Notes: generated by a model not told the origin, from the letters alone. A stretch of DNA of 64,000 nt from Palaemon carinicauda (GCF_036898095.1 NC_090739.1:63874747-63938746), one strand, 5' to 3'; positions 10,468 through 23,107 are shown, counted from the first letter of the stretch. A program made the numbers and translations.

Positions 10468-12972
10468 CAGTGATACCTCGGTACTCGACCATAATCCGTT
10501 CGAGATCCGTGTTCGACCTCCGATTTGTTCGAGTACCGAATTTTTTTTCCCCATAAGAAATAATGGTATATATTCTATTCCGTTCCCAAGCACTCGAACA
10601 GGCCCAAAATATTAATAAAACGTGTACCTAAACAACAATAATTATCTAAATGTGTATGAAATTGGTCAGAAAATCCTATAAAACAATTTTAAACCATTTA
10701 CTGTACTAAAATAAAACAATTTTAAACCATTTTCTGTACTGTAGTGAACATACCTTTGAGCAGCGGTTCGATGGCATACAGGGATGGATGTGGAGAGGAT
10801 GGAAGGGGGAGGTTACTGCTTGGAAGGAGAGTCCCCTTCCATGATGTGGCGGGGTAGTTCTCCTTCAGGAGTTGTTTCTCTCTCCAATGAAAGGGTGGGC
10901 AGATCTATTTCAGGGGTTTCTTCTCTTCTTTGTCTCTTCTTTGGAGGAGAAACAGGCTTTGATGTAGCAGCTTTCTTTTCTTTTGTGAAAAACTGGTCTA
11001 TTGTTAATTGTTTCTTCCTCCTCTGCAGTATTCTTCGAAAATGATACATGACACTATCATTAAACATATGCACTGCCCGGTTTGCTACTGCAATTTCTGG
11101 GTGGTATTTTTCAGCAAAAGCCTGCACATCTGCCCACTTGGAACAAATTTCATTGATGAGAGAACTTGGAACATCCTCCCTTACCTCATCCTCTTCTGAA
11201 GATTCCTGCTCCACAATCAGATCCTGCTGCTGTTGTTGTTGCAGGTGCAACAATTCCTCCACAGTCAACTCGGTAGAATGGCTTTCTACAAGCTCATCAA
11301 TATCATCCTTGTCGACCTCAAGCCCCAAACTCCTGCCCATGACAACAATTTCCTCAACGACATCAGTGTCATCAGAAATTACAGGGGTAGCAGTGCTTGG
11401 ACCCGCCTCTGGTTGGAAACCTTCAAACTCCCTCTCTGTGACACATGATGGCCACAGCTTACGCCAGGCAGAGTTCAATGTCCTATAGGTCACACCTCGC
11501 CAAGCTTGGTCAATCATGTTAACAGAGTTGAGGATGCTGAAGTGTTCCTTCCAGAATTCCTTTAGGGTCAACTTCGTGTCACTGGTCACTTCAAAACACT
11601 TTCTGAAAAGGGCCTTGGTATAGAGTTTTTTGAAGTTTGAAATGACCTGTTGGTCCATGGGCTGGAGTATGGGAGTAGTATTGGGGGGCAAGAATTTGAT
11701 TTTGATAAAGCTGTATTCTTCTTTCAAGTCATCCTCGAGACCTGGAGGATGTGCAGGAGCATTGTCCATAACCAGAAGACATTTCATTGGCAAGCTCTTT
11801 TCAATGAGGTAAGCCTTAACCTGGGGGGCAAACACTTCGTTTATCCACTCAGTAAAGAATTGTCTTGTGACCCAAGATTTAGTGTTCGAGCGCCACATAA
11901 CTGGTAGTGCACTTTTACAAATATTATTTCGTTTGAACACCCGGGGGTTGTCCGAGTGGTACACTAACAAGGGTTTGATCTTGCAATCGCCACTTGCATT
12001 TGCACACAGCAACAATGTTAGCCTATCTTTCATTGGCTTGTGACCTGGCATCTTCGTCTCGTCCTTGGTAATGTACGTATTGGCTGGCATTTTCTTCCAA
12101 AATAACCCAGTCTCATCACAATTAAAGACTTGTTGTGCGATCAAATTTTGTTCATTTATGTACCGATCGAATTCCCCCACGTATTTATCGGCTGCAATTT
12201 GATCCGAACTAGCTGCCTCCCCATGCCTAGTAACACGATGAATACCTGTTCTATTACGAAACTTTTCAAACCAACCCCTGCTCGCTTTAAATGTAAATGA
12301 ATCACTTTCACTGGTACTCGGACTTTTCTTCACTAATTCTTCATAGATATGCAACGCTTTTTCACAAATGAACGCTTCACTAACACTTTCCCCGGCCAAC
12401 TGTTTTTCTTTAATAAATATTAAAAGCAACTTTTCCATCTCCTCAATCACTTGTGGCCTTTGCTTAGTTACCGCCGTAACTCCCGTTGCAACATTCGCCT
12501 TCTTAATCATTTCTTTATGCTTTAAAAACGTAGAAATGGTCGACTTCGCCATTCCGTATTCTACCGCTAAATCGGACACTCGTACACCATTCTCATATTT
12601 CGCTATAATTTCCTTCTTCAACTCGATCGTTGTTCGCACTGTTTTCCTCTTCTCCTTCCCCTTAACACTCATTACTTTCTTGGGACTCATTATGAAAGCT
12701 AAAAAAGCAATTAAAAGCACTGAAAATCACTAAATCACAACGAATGCTGATCGCGCGTTGTCTGAGTGACGCTCTCGAGAGAACTGATGCTTCCCGAACA
12801 AGCGAGAGTGGCCGAGATGGCGCGATCATCACAAAGCCCATGCGGTCGTCACGTGTTCGGCTGGTCGAGTACCGAATTTTTGGTCGAGCACCGCAGCAAA
12901 AATTTCTCGAAAATTTTGGTCGAACTCCGAATTGTTCGAGTATAGAGTCGTTCGACTACCGAGGTATCACTG
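10468..12972 (-). mobile_element. Tigger/pogo-like DNA transposon, complete (2505 bp)
   Basis: The termini are CAGTGATACCTCGGTACTCG and the inverted CGACTACCGAGGTATCACTG, flanked by TA at 10466-10467 and 12973-12974. The homology between ends continues inward as shorter GTTCGAGTACCGAATTTTT-type matches. A single 635-codon transposase frame fills most of the element on the minus strand, with about 250 bp on its 5' side and 345 bp on its 3' side. It lies in the host intron, in the same orientation as the host gene. Confidence 0.95.
10813..12720 (-). CDS. Tigger-type transposase (CENP-B/DDE family), intact frame
   Basis: The 635-residue product has a pogo-type helix-turn-helix at about residues 25-70 (ELKKEIIAKYENGVRVSDLA then AKSTISTFL), a CENP-B-like second DNA-binding region at about 90-165 (SRGWFEKFRNRTGIHR), and a DDE domain. 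Candidate catalytic Asp residues are D202 (NCDETGLFW), D319 (VMDNAPAH) and D356 (LQPMDQQ). The C-terminal third is acidic with a Gln run, then a basic KKRQRR stretch that may be a nuclear signal. The likely start is Met11 (MSPKK), which matches the usual Tigger start; the ten residues before it look like fortuitous extension. No stop or frameshift is present, so the protein may be functional. It would cut and paste elements with CAGT termini at TA sites. Confidence 0.93.
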   Translation of the reverse strand: MLLIAFLAFIMSPKKVMSVKGKEKRKTVRTTIELKKEIIAKYENGVRVSDLAVEYGMAKSTISTFLKHKEMIKKANVATGVTAVTKQRPQVIEEMEKLLLIFIKEKQLAGESVSEAFICEKALHIYEELVKKSPSTSESDSFTFKASRGWFEKFRNRTGIHRVTRHGEAASSDQIAADKYVGEFDRYINEQNLIAQQVFNCDETGLFWKKMPANTYITKDETKMPGHKPMKDRLTLLLCANASGDCKIKPLLVYHSDNPRVFKRNNICKSALPVMWRSNTKSWVTRQFFTEWINEVFAPQVKAYLIEKSLPMKCLLVMDNAPAHPPGLEDDLKEEYSFIKIKFLPPNTTPILQPMDQQVISNFKKLYTKALFRKCFEVTSDTKLTLKEFWKEHFSILNSVNMIDQAWRGVTYRTLNSAWRKLWPSCVTEREFEGFQPEAGPSTATPVISDDTDVVEEIVVMGRSLGLEVDKDDIDELVESHSTELTVEELLHLQQQQQQDLIVEQESSEEDEVREDVPSSLINEICSKWADVQAFAEKYHPEIAVANRAVHMFNDSVMYHFRRILQRRKKQLTIDQFFTKEKKAATSKPVSPPKKRQRREETPEIDLPTLSLERETTPEGELPRHIMEGDSPSKQ

Positions 12973-13194
12973 TATATATGAAACATGACAAATTTTGAAG
13001 AAATTTGTATTTTTCTTATCGACAAACCTGTAGCTATCTATAGGAGTATTACTTTCAGCGAAGCTGAAAGGATGAGCCATTAGAATTACCCCTCTCACTT
13101 ACATACCTGTGACTGTGCTTCACTTTGCTTGGAGGTAGGACTTTGACGAGGAACAGGATTGGCGGACAAGTATGTATAAATAGCTACAGGTTTG

Positions 13195-13270
13195 TATCAT
13201 TAGCAAAAATACAAATTACTTCTATTTGTTCCGTAACTGAAATACAAATCAACGTTATCTATAGGGGTGG
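13195..13270. repeat. Internal complementary region of DIRS E3
   Basis: The stretch AAAAATACAAATTACTTCT is the diverged complement of the left terminus. It is followed by the complement of the right terminus (TTGTTCCGTAACTGAAATAC). Joined complements of both ends are the hallmark of DIRS1-type elements and are thought to guide formation of a circular intermediate. Confidence 0.7.
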
Positions 13271-13737
13271 ACTCACCAATTAGGAGGGTGGATGTCCCTG
13301 CCAATCTGGTTTTTGCCCTTACCTGGGGTTTCCAATAAGGAGACCCGAACACCTTGCTAAACCTTACTAAGCATGGTCTGTGGCATACACAAGCTGTGTG
13401 TTGAGTTACTAGCAATGTAACTGTCCAGGTATAAGTTATTCTGAATCTGTAGAAATAACCGAGTTGATTGAGACATTCCCAATACCACCTTATTAGGGTA
13501 TGGGGATGCAACAGCATAGGAACAATACTAGGTTACACAAGGGAGCAATAGCTTACCAGCAGTGGTTGAAGCCAGCTTGTGCGGAGGTCTCAGGATGTTT
13601 ATTTCCCCAAGAGAGGGGAGGATGAAGAAAGGAAAAAAGCCAGATATTCCTTTTCATTCATTCAGACTAAAACCGGGTAACCAATGCCCTAAACCATCTG
13701 CTACTTGTCCAATAAGGAGCTTGAGGTACTAAACCAG

Positions 13738-14800
13738 CTGTTGTGCAGCCACCACAGGACCGATAGAGAATGTATCGAGGTTCGTGTGGGTCACATCTTG
13801 CAGGTAGTGGGTTGTGAAAGTAGTTTGGCATTTCTACGCGGTCATTTGTAACACCTGCGCCACAGAGTAGTTTCTTTTGAAGGCCAGGGAAGCAGCCATG
13901 CCCCTGACATCATGTGCTCTGGGTAGAGTTGTTGGAGGAGGATCGGGATTCAGAGCATGGTCAATGACCCTGCGAATCCATTAAGAAATGGTCTTTTTTT
14001 GTGATCCTCCTCTTGTTTCTGCCTGTGCTGATGAAGAGTGAGGTCACACAGGGTTGGGCTACTGCAGTTCTCTTGAGGTAGTGCCTCAAACATCTTATTG
14101 GGCATAGTAACAGATGATTTGGGTCGTTGGTTACAGAGCGGAGACTCATTATCTAGATGGAGTCGAATCTAAGATCCGAAACCCCCAGATTCTGAGTCTT
14201 GGCAACAAACTCAGGGATGAAGCTGAAGCTTACCTCTCCCCCATCCCCTTGAATGGGTTAATGTTATATGAGAGGCCATGAAGTTCGCGGACTCGTCTGG
14301 CCGAAGCCAAAACGAGTAGGAACACTATCTTCCAAGTTAGGTGGCCATCTGTTGCCTGGCATAACGGTTCGTAGAGAGGCCTTTTTAGAGACCGAAGAAC
14401 CCGAACCACGTTCCAAGGGGGAGGTCTCACTTATGTCTGAGGGCAGGTATGTTCATAACTACGTATGAGGAGGGAGAGTTCTAGCAATGAGGAAATGACC
14501 ATTCCTTTCAGTTTAAAGGCGAGAATCAAGGCTGAGCGATAGCCTTTTATTGCTGAAACTGAGAGGCACATTTCTTCTCACAAATACTGTACAAGACGCT
14601 CCGCTATTGCTGGAATAGTGGCATCGAGTGGAGTGATACCCCTTCCATGAAACCAACTACAGAAGACGTTCCACTTTGCCTCGTAGACTGAAGCTGACGA
14701 TTTCTGCAGATATCCAGACATCCTCTTCGCAACTTGTTGCGAAAATCCTTTCTGAGTGAGGATATGCTGGATAGTTTCCAGGCGTGAAGACGTAGCAAAG
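13738..14800 (-). pseudogene. Tyrosine recombinase pseudogene of DIRS E3
   Basis: Minus-strand pieces read, in order, a SAM-like N-terminal core-binding region (14798-14604), the first catalytic Arg region (FLLVLASARRVRELHGLS, about 14270-14330), and the HxxR region (AHDVRGMAASLAFKR, about 13880-13917). A TAG at 13834-13836 sits where the family has a conserved Trp, just before the HYLQDV segment that carries the nucleophile Tyr. Several further stops and frameshifts break the middle. The product would have cut and rejoined the circular cDNA intermediate at the target; this copy cannot. Confidence 0.75.
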
Positions 14801-14849
14801 CTACTGCTTTGTGGAATATGTTAACATGGGGTTGTCTGAGTAGATTGAG

Positions 14850-16300
14850 TCATGGAGGAAGTTCTCTTGGAAGGTCTGGGAACCATTCTGTGTGATGCCC
14901 TAGCAGAGCTATGAGAGTCATTGAAAGATTGACCAATGTTCTGGCCTTGTTGAGTACTTTTCTCAACAGAAAGAACGGTGGAAAGGCGCATCTTGCCAGC
15001 GAGCCTTGGGGTCTGGGACTGGGGAGCAGTACAGCTGGAGCCTGAAGTTCAGGGCCGTCACAAACAGGTCCATATTCGGAGAACCCCCCAAAGTCAGGAC
15101 TTTTTTGGCTACTTGATGATCCAAAGACCACTTGGAACCCACTATTCAAATTGCTTTGCTCAGATTGTCGGCGAGCACATTCCTCTTGCCGGGAATGAAG
15201 CGAGCTGAAAATAAGACCGAGTGGATTTCTGTCCATCTCAGTATCTCTACTGCTAGATGGGATAGGGCTACAAAAAAGTACCTCCTCGCTTGTTGATGTA
15301 AGCCACTACCGTGGTGTTGTTGCTCATCACAACCACCGAGTGACCCGCCAGGAACTAGTGGAACTCTTGAAGGCCAGGTATACGGCCTTCATCTTCCTCT
15401 CTAGAAGATTTATGTGAAGGTACCTTTCGGACTCTGACCAAAGGCCTGAGGTCGTGTGGTGCACCAGGTGGGGGGCCCCACCCTTCTTCTGATGCATCCG
15501 AAAATAGCATCAAATCTGGTGGAAAAAAGAAGATCGACACTTTTCAGCAGATTCCCATCAGCCAGTCACCATCTTAGGTCCATCATTTCCTCTGGTCCCA
15601 TGGGGATCAGTGTGTCCGGAGAATTGAAGGCTTGATTCAAACTGGAATTCAGTCGCCACTGGAGGGATTACATCCTGATGCAACCGTTGGGAACTAAACG
15701 GGCCAGGGATGATAGGTGTGCGAGGAGACATATAGCCACCTCTGGACTGGGAGTTCTTCTCGTCTGAGAAAAGGTCTTGCAACCTTCCTCAGCCTCACTA
15801 CCCTGTTGTCTGATGGGAAGGCTTTATGAAGTTTGGTGGCTAAAATCATACCCTGGTATACCAATCTTTGAGTGGGAAGCCTGGATGACTTCTGGAGGTT
15901 TACCATGATCTCCAGATCTTGGCAAAGCCTCAGAAGTTTGTCTCGGTGCTAAAGAAAGGGTTGCCACCAAGTCTGCTAGGATCAGCCAGTCGTCCAGATA
16001 ATGAAGGAGACTGATGCCAAGCCTGTAGGCCCAAGACGACATGAGGGCGAACATACTTATGAAGGCCTGAGGTGCTGTGGAAAGACTGAAGCACAGCAAC
16101 TTGAACTGGTATATCTTGTTGTCCATCTTGAATCTTAGATACTTCCTTGAAGATGGATGGATTGGAATCTGGAAGTATGCATCCCTTAGATCCACTGTAC
16201 ACATGAAGTCCTGTGGTCTTACCGCTTGTCTGACAGTGTCTGCCATCTACATGCTGAACGAAGTCTGTTCGACAAACTCGGTCAGAGCTGAGAGGTCGAT
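14850..16300 (-). pseudogene. Reverse transcriptase-RNase H-methyltransferase-like pseudogene of DIRS E3
   Basis: The frame at 16246-15824 holds an RT palm with VDLRDAYFQIPIHPSS and the catalytic box HYLDDWLIL. The frame at 15540-15355 begins an RNase H domain (LFSDASEEGWG). Sequence at about 15236-14850 corresponds to the C-terminal methyltransferase-like segment of DIRS ORF2, but is broken. At least three frame changes separate these parts. Codon usage is less AT-rich than in DIRS-D. Confidence 0.75.
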
Positions 16301-16625
16301 GACTGGTCTCCTGCCTTCAGATGCCTTTTTCACAAGAAAGAGTTGACTGAAGATGCCTGGGGATCAGTAGAGGACCTCCTGTAGAGTGCCCATCTCCAAC
16401 ATGGTCTGGACTTCAGCCCTAAGGTCTTAGACCTTTACTGATCTCATTGCAAAGGAGCTCGTAAGCACTGAATTCTTGGTCAGCGGAGGGAGAGATGAAA
16501 TGAACGGGACGCGATACCTTGAACAAATCACTGAGACCGTCCAGGGTTTGGCCCTGAGCTGCATCCACCTGAACCAACAGCTTTGTAGGCATCCCCCACT
16601 GGTGGAAAAGCAGGGGGTTTGCCCG

Positions 16626-18521
16626 CTACCTCTCTATTTCCTCCACGGGTGGACAGTGCCTTTCTGGTCCTTGACAGGAGAGAGCTTCTTTAGACACCAT
16701 TTTGTCTTTCACTGCTGTTTTAGTGGTTGACGTTTTGGCTTGGCTGGGTTTCGGAGGAGATAGTGGTATGTAGGATCGAGATGTCAAGGCCTTATGGAGG
16801 AGGGAGTCTTGGTGAGACTTCCTCCCCCTCTCCGCAGCCTGCTTGACGTCCTTAGGCTCGAAAAGCAAGGAACCTTCCAGAGAGGAGTTCAGAAGCCTAG
16901 CAATCTCAACATTAGGGACCTGCAGATGGAATCTCTCGACCACCACATCCCTGCATTTCAAAATGATATTGGCCCACAAGTTCAACACCTGGTGGGCTGG
17001 AAACTCAATGGTGCAGGTGCCTGAGCAAAGGAGTCTCCATTGCCTTCCTGGTACTTTCCCTAGAAAAATACTCAGTCAATAGGATTCCCACAGATCCCAA
17101 CCAAAAATCCAGCCACGAAGTAGCCTGCATGGCGTACTTCACGACCTTTTCTTAGTTTAAGATCTCAGAGGCAAAGAACGTAACCTGACGAGAAGAATGC
17201 CTCTCTAGGGAGACTCCCTTCATCAACTCCTCAAGGGAATGGTGGAGAGGTAGTGTCAAGCAAGGCTCGTCGAGAACCTCATAATACCTACCCTGATGGA
17301 CAACCATAGGTGGGAGGAGTTTGGAGGACGAGCATGACCAGTACGACCCAGAAAGATGTGCAAGTTTGGAGGCAACCTTACAACGAGCAGTCTTCAACCC
17401 CTGGGACCAGGGCAGAGCTGCATTGGGCTTCAAAGGTCTCTGAGTGCCCAAGATATGGTCCAGGACCGTATCATTGGCTTCTTGACGGGCCATCTCAGGG
17501 ACTGCAACCCATTGAGAGCTCTCATTCAAGACAGAACCTACCAAAAGGCGTGTTCTGACTACCTCTGATCGCCGTCTAATGTTGGGATCTCGTCTCGGGA
17601 TGGGTCGAGGTCGATATTCGGTTGGTTGACTATGCTCCTGACCCCCTCTGCAGGTCTCTGAATCCTGAAAGAGGACTTTGGAACTGTTTTGTAATCTTTT
17701 GACTCCCTCTTAGGAAGAAGAAAGGTTTCCAAAACTGTAGGTCTAGATGGAATGACCATCTGGACCTTAGAGGAGAGAGGACTTGAAACGGAGCCCTCTC
17801 CAAGAGCTTCTTCTGTCGGGCACGGTTGGGTAGAATCCGAGAATGAATCTTCCCTACGAGTACCTCCCACATGGGAAGGTGAGGTGGCAATAGGTAGAGG
17901 AGAAGATGGCCTATCAGGGACAACCTCTATCCTTGAAGCTCTGACTTGAGTCAGCTTGACCCTGGATGATGGTAAATTGTCAGGTAGTCCTCTCTTCCTC
18001 TTCAAGGGAGACGCAGCCATGATCCGTTGCCTTGAGTCTGACGAAACAGTAGAATTCCCCCCGGGAAACCCCAGAAGCTTCCGCAGGGTGAGAAGATAGG
18101 TACTAGGCCCGAAAGCCTGACCAAGGCGCTGAATCACAGCTGCATGCGGATGGATGCGCTGCCCAAAAGCTTCCCTGAAGGGAATGAGGTCAAAAGGTCT
18201 TCTCGAGGAGTCTTCGTCCCCGACAAGGAAAACTTCGAAAGAGTCGACGTTGGTTCCTTCCATGGTGCCAGCAGTTTTGGAATCCTGAAAAATTGTGACT
18301 TGCCCTCTTCCTCCTTTCCCCGGCAGTTGCGCTGTTATGCGTTTGCAGGGAGGGGAATGGGGCAACGGTGAACGATCAGAGGGAACCTTACCATTACTTG
18401 AAGAAAGAACAGAGGTTCTTGGCAGAGGAAACCTGGAAACGGTCTGACCCTTGTGGGTAATCTGCTGCTGTGAGGTCGACGTTGTTTGGTGATCCTCACT
18501 TGGCTCAGGGTGGCTACTCAC
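16626..18521 (-). pseudogene. Gag-like pseudogene of DIRS E3
   Basis: Three successive minus-strand frames (18521-17559, 320 codons; 17544-17152; 16988-16626) lie directly upstream of RT. The first is Ser/Pro-rich with basic patches. The last contains a helical stretch (LNLWANIILKCRDVVVERFHLQVPNVEIARLLNS region) followed by a Lys/Thr-rich tail, compatible with a nucleocapsid-like end. Frame changes near 17550 and 17070 break the gene. The identification rests on order within the DIRS element. Confidence 0.5.
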
Positions 18522-20349
18522 CTTTGTAGTTATATGCTAGGCAGTTGATGAACGCTGAAGAATCGCAGGATGCTAATGCGTTGGAGAGCCTGGCGATCAC
18601 TGGCGCACTGTCGAATGCTGTTGTGCCGTTGATGATAGCTGATGAGCAGGTGAGCAGTAACGCATTGTCGAGCGTTGACCAAAATTGCATGGTCAACTGC
18701 AACTGTTCGATGAGAGGACGAATGGTGACCCGATGATCGACACTATGGCAATTGACGAACCGTCAGCCACGAGGGCGATCGGGGCTTGTGTGAAGCTGGA
18801 AAATTACTATGAATAACAGACGGCGAAACTTGATCTGCGGTGTGGCGAGCCGCAAGTAGGCAATTTACGAGCAACAGGTCTATGTGTAGAGGCCTGTCGA
18901 GTAGGCGAACGCTGAGCAGGAGCTAGATGGATGGGCGAACACTGACCAGCAGGCTACAGATGATCAGTAGGAAGAACTAGATACTGACGAGAAGGCAATT
19001 CATGAATTGTCGGCAGAGCAGGCGATTTACGAGCTGTTGGGTGAGCAGGCAACTCATGTGCTGCGGGTTGACGAGGGGCAGAACGATGAACCTGAACCTG
19101 ATGAGCGGGTGAACATTGAGCAGAAGCCTGACGAGACAAAGAACGCAGCACAGGAACTTGGCGAGCAGGTGAACGATGTGCAGATGGTCAGCGAACAGCT
19201 TCTGGATGCTCAGAAGGAGAAATATGCATTTTAGAAGGAAGCACATCTTAAGGAGGGGATCGCGAATGATCAGTCCCTGGCAAGATACGAACCGAAATTC
19301 GTAGGTGAGAAGACGAGTCCGTTGAAGCAGGTGGAGGTCAGGAGCCAAAAGAAGCATGACAGGCAGGTTCCTCCGAAGCGGAAGACTGCAGAGACGAAGA
19401 TCCGAAGAGTCGTCTCTTTGCTGAAGGTGAAGGGGCACCCCGAAGGTGCAGTGGTGGAAGAACACGGCGAGGTCTCCTACCATGATGACGATGTTCCACA
19501 GTGACTGGAGGATCAGCAAGCTCATCAGCAGCAGGCCTTCGAATAGGAGTCTCTATGAGTGCCCCTTCCCGCGAATGAGAAAGGGGAACACACTTAGGAG
19601 AGACATGCCTTAGACTTTGCTCCCTCCCCGAAGGGGGAGAAGCGCAGTCCTCGGCGGTGGCGGCGGAAGAAGCAGAAGCAGCAGCAACAGGGTAAGCTGG
19701 CAGACGAAATCTCCGATACCACCATGTTGACCAAGGTCAAAGGGTCGACCTCCAAAGCTGACGATCATTGTAGTTCAGCACCCCGGTAAAGGAATTGAAG
19801 CAGAGCCTCCTTGGAGGGAGGGCTGGATAAACCCAGAGAGGGCCAAACCTGTAATAAAGGAGCAAGAAACACAGCCTCCCTTGGGGGGAGTGCCAGGGCG
19901 ACCTCACTAGAGTTGGCAGCACTGTCTCTTGAGGACCAAGGTTGACCGGGGGTTAAGCGGCCTACGCTACTACTCGACGGTTCCCCGGAGGAAACCATTC
20001 GAGTAGAAGCTTCGGAGGAAGGGCAGGAAGCTGAAGAAGCAGCCTAGAGAATCTTCTGCTTCGAAAGAATCTTCAAAAGAGAAAGATCCCGTTTGGACTT
20101 CTTACGCCTATGACCATACATTTCCCACTGGGAGGCAGACCACTCCGGCATTCAATACATTCATTAGATTAGTCGCAGCGCTGTCCCCTGCAGACCGGAA
20201 CAAGGTGGTGAGGATCAGTCTCCACCGCCGACATGAATTTAGAGCAGATGCGGCCCTCAAGACCAGGGGAGATACGCATGGCCAGCAGGAAGAACTCAGT
20301 GCACTAAAAAAAAATAAAAAAAAACAGATTAATGGTAATACAAAATAAT
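18522..20349 (-). pseudogene. 5' gag/leader region of DIRS E3, low complexity and broken
   Basis: No convincing frame crosses this stretch. It holds short diverged repeats of GAGCAGGCGA and GACGAG type at 18540-19240, and a segment at 19290-20340 that resembles E1 3700-4720, including the ACAGATTAATGG block that continues toward the right terminus. It ends where DIRS3 inserted; the rest of the terminus resumes at 33492. Confidence 0.45.
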
Positions 20350-20569
20350 ATATTTCCATAATAAAATAAATTTTTTAACATACTTACCCGGTAGTTATAT
20401 ATATAGCTATACGTCCCTGACGTCCAGCAGAAATTTCAAAACTCGCGGCAATTGCAGATTGGGTAGCCAGGTGTACCACCTGCGCGCCCTCCAGCGAGGT
20501 ACCTGATCCTCAGATCTTCCATGCCCCTAGTCTCTAGAGGGGAGGAGGGTGGGAATTAAATTATATATA

Positions 20570-20665
20570 ACTTCTGGGTAAGTATGTTCAAAAATTTATT
20601 TTATTATGAAATTATCATTTTTAAACATCTGACTTAGCCGGTAGTTATATATACAGCTGATTGAC
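20570..20665. repeat. Internal complementary region of DIRS3
   Basis: Contains GTAAGTATGTTCAAAAATTT, complementary to the left terminus, joined to TTTAAACATCTGACTTAGCC, complementary to the right terminus. Confidence 0.75.
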
Positions 20666-21020
20666 ACCTTTGGTGGAAGGTCAGAGACACCCAACATTGT
20701 TGGAATTTTACTTAAGAGTTAATAAACAAGCTTGAGGGTTCGTACCTGATAAGGAAGCTGACTTCAATGAATTCTTTCATTATGTCCGCTTTCCTTATGA
20801 GATCCAGCGATCCACCCAGGGGCTTGAAGACCTCTAGGAACTGTCAAACTAGTCTAAAAAACCTCTATGTGACAGGACATCCTCCAATACCCTTGTTCCG
20901 GGCACTCTCAAGGAATAAATTGACCACTTGACTAAAATCAATGATTGTGGAAGACTGTCACAATATCCACGAACAACCATAAAAATACAAAAGTTCCAAG
21001 AGAAGAAAAGGGTATTAGGA

Positions 21021-22060
21021 TTATGGGAATGTAGTGGTGGATCCTTCCCCCACTACTGCACTCGTTGCTACGAATGGTCCCAGAGTGAAGCAGTCCTCAT
21101 AAAGAGTCTGGACAAGTTTTAAATAATGTGAAGCGAACACAGATTTACTCCTCCAAAAGGTTGTGTCCATAATGCTCTGCAACGATCTATTCTGCCTGAA
21201 GGCCACCGAAGTTGCTACAGTTCTAGCTTCATGTGTGCGTCTGACTTTTAAACGCTTGCGGTCTGCCTTACTGCAATGTGCATGAGTTTCTCTTATTAAG
21301 AGCCTGATGAAGAATGAAAGTGCATTCTCCGACCTCTGTAACGAGGGCTTCTAGACCGAGCACCAAAGAGCTTCTGCCTTGCCTCGCAACTTTTCCGTTC
21401 AGTCCAGGAAAAACTTCAGGGCTTTTACTGGACACAGGACCCTTCTCCAACTCCTCCCAAACCACATCCGAAAGGTTCGGAAACTCAAAAGCCATGGGCC
21501 AAGGTTGAGAAGATCGTCATTCTTGGCGAGAAAGCCTAACTGCAATAAGCCGATGGCTTTGATCCTCGAGAAAACCAACGTTTTAACTAAAAGCCTGAAT
21601 CCCACTGACTCTTTAGCTGTTGCCAGACTGACCAAAAATAGAGTCTTCATCGTGAGGTCCTTAAATGTAGCTGAATGCAAGGGCTCAAACCTGTCACTCT
21701 TAATGAACTTCAGGACTATATCCAGATTCCAGGCTGGTGAATCCTGGAACTATTGCTTTGATGTTTCAAACGATTTGAGAAGTTCCTGTAGGTCTTTAAC
21801 ATTAGAAAGGTCAGGGTTGCTAACAAACTCTTGTATCCCCTGATGGTAGAGGATGAAAAAATTACATTTCCTTCGAGGATATAACAGGAAGTCAGCAATC
21901 TCAGTTATAGAGGTACTGGACGAGGTAGATTTGACTCTGCACCACTCTCTAAATACTTCCCACTTGGATTGATAAACCTAGAAGGTAGACATCCTTCTTT
22001 CTCTTGCAATAGCCCTAGCTGCCTCCTTCAAAAAATCTCTAGCTCTTGTGAGTTTTCTGA
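21021..22060 (-). pseudogene. Tyrosine recombinase pseudogene of DIRS3
   Basis: Minus-strand pieces match the DIRS2 recombinase. FKDLTMKTLFLVSLATAKES (about 21610-21670) covers the first catalytic Arg region, but that Arg is altered by a local frame disturbance. MAFRQNRSLQSIMDTTFWRS and KSVFASHYLKLVQTLYEDC (about 21050-21206) carry the Trp and nucleophile Tyr region. The HxxR segment lies just upstream in another frame. The gene is interrupted by several frameshifts. Confidence 0.7.
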
Positions 22061-22199
22061 TAATCTGAAGACAGTTACATGAAGAGCTTGGAGATTGTTG
22101 ATGGTACCTTTCCAAGTGGGGTTGTTTGAGTAGAATTACTCTTAATTAAAGGCTTCTTGGAGTGTCTGCCATCCATTCCAGAACCTCTGTGAACCACTC

Positions 22200-23104
22200 T
22201 CTTGAGGGCCAAAAGTGGGCCACGAGTCAATCTGGTCCCTTTGTGTGACCCAAACTTTTTGCATCACTTTGTAATGAATTTTGAACGGTGGAAATGCATT
22301 CACGTCCATGTCACAAGCTGTTTAACTCTCGACGTCACGTCCTGCTGGACGCTCGGCGTCACGTTTAAGCTGGACGCTCGACGTCACGTTAGCTGGACGC
22401 TCGACATCACGTCTGGCTGCTCGACTCCTTTTGGTGAAAGCGGCTTAAACACGTCATTTAACGATGGAGATGTAAAGACGTTCGTTGTCAAGAACCTCTC
22501 GACTAGAAGCCTTACGACACTTGGCGTCCAGGTGAAGCTTCCTAACGCTCAGGGTCCAGGCCTGCTACTCTCTTGTTGTCTGCAGGCTGATAAACTTGCA
22601 TGAGCGAAGAGAGTTTGTTATCTATCTTGCAGCATATTAAAATTAGGGTCCACTTGTGGTACAGGAGACGTCACGTCTACCACAAGCTCGCTTTCTACGC
22701 CGTTTAAAGAGCACGCAGAGCGTCCAGAGGATGATAACCAGTCTGATGGTGGAGGAGGAGCATGAACCAAGGTAATGCCAGGCTCAGACAACTGTCCTGC
22801 AACTGGGTGAGTTGGACATTTCTTGACAGTTGCCGACGTCCTTAAAGGACGTTTGGTAGGAGAGCTTTCTTCGGTACAATGAAAAAACGCTCAGGACTGC
22901 TCCAAAGCCTACAACCATTAGCTTGCGGCGTCATGATAGGACGCTGATTGACCGTGTCCATCTTCCTCTTCAGAGGTCTGGAAGCTTGACAGCAGCCTCG
23001 TCTGGGAGCTGCGTCATCCGAAGAAGACGAAAAAATTTTAACATCACCTTCCTTATGAGAAGGCAAGCATCTTAGGAATCATGAACAGGTTGAGATACTA
23101 CCGC
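22200..23104 (-). pseudogene. Second gag-5' module within DIRS3
   Basis: Short repeats of CTGGACGCTCGACGTCACG type at 22310-22420 match the larger array at 31490-31960, and 22840-23060 resembles 32340-32440. The module lies between the recombinase and the RT remnant, an unexpected place for gag. It suggests the left part derives from an internally deleted relative fused to a second element. Confidence 0.45.
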
Positions 23105-23107
23105 TAG

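Noticed and set aside
11048..11488. 146-codon plus-strand ORF with Cys run
   Set aside because: Antisense to the Tigger transposase, opposite its Gln-rich segment.
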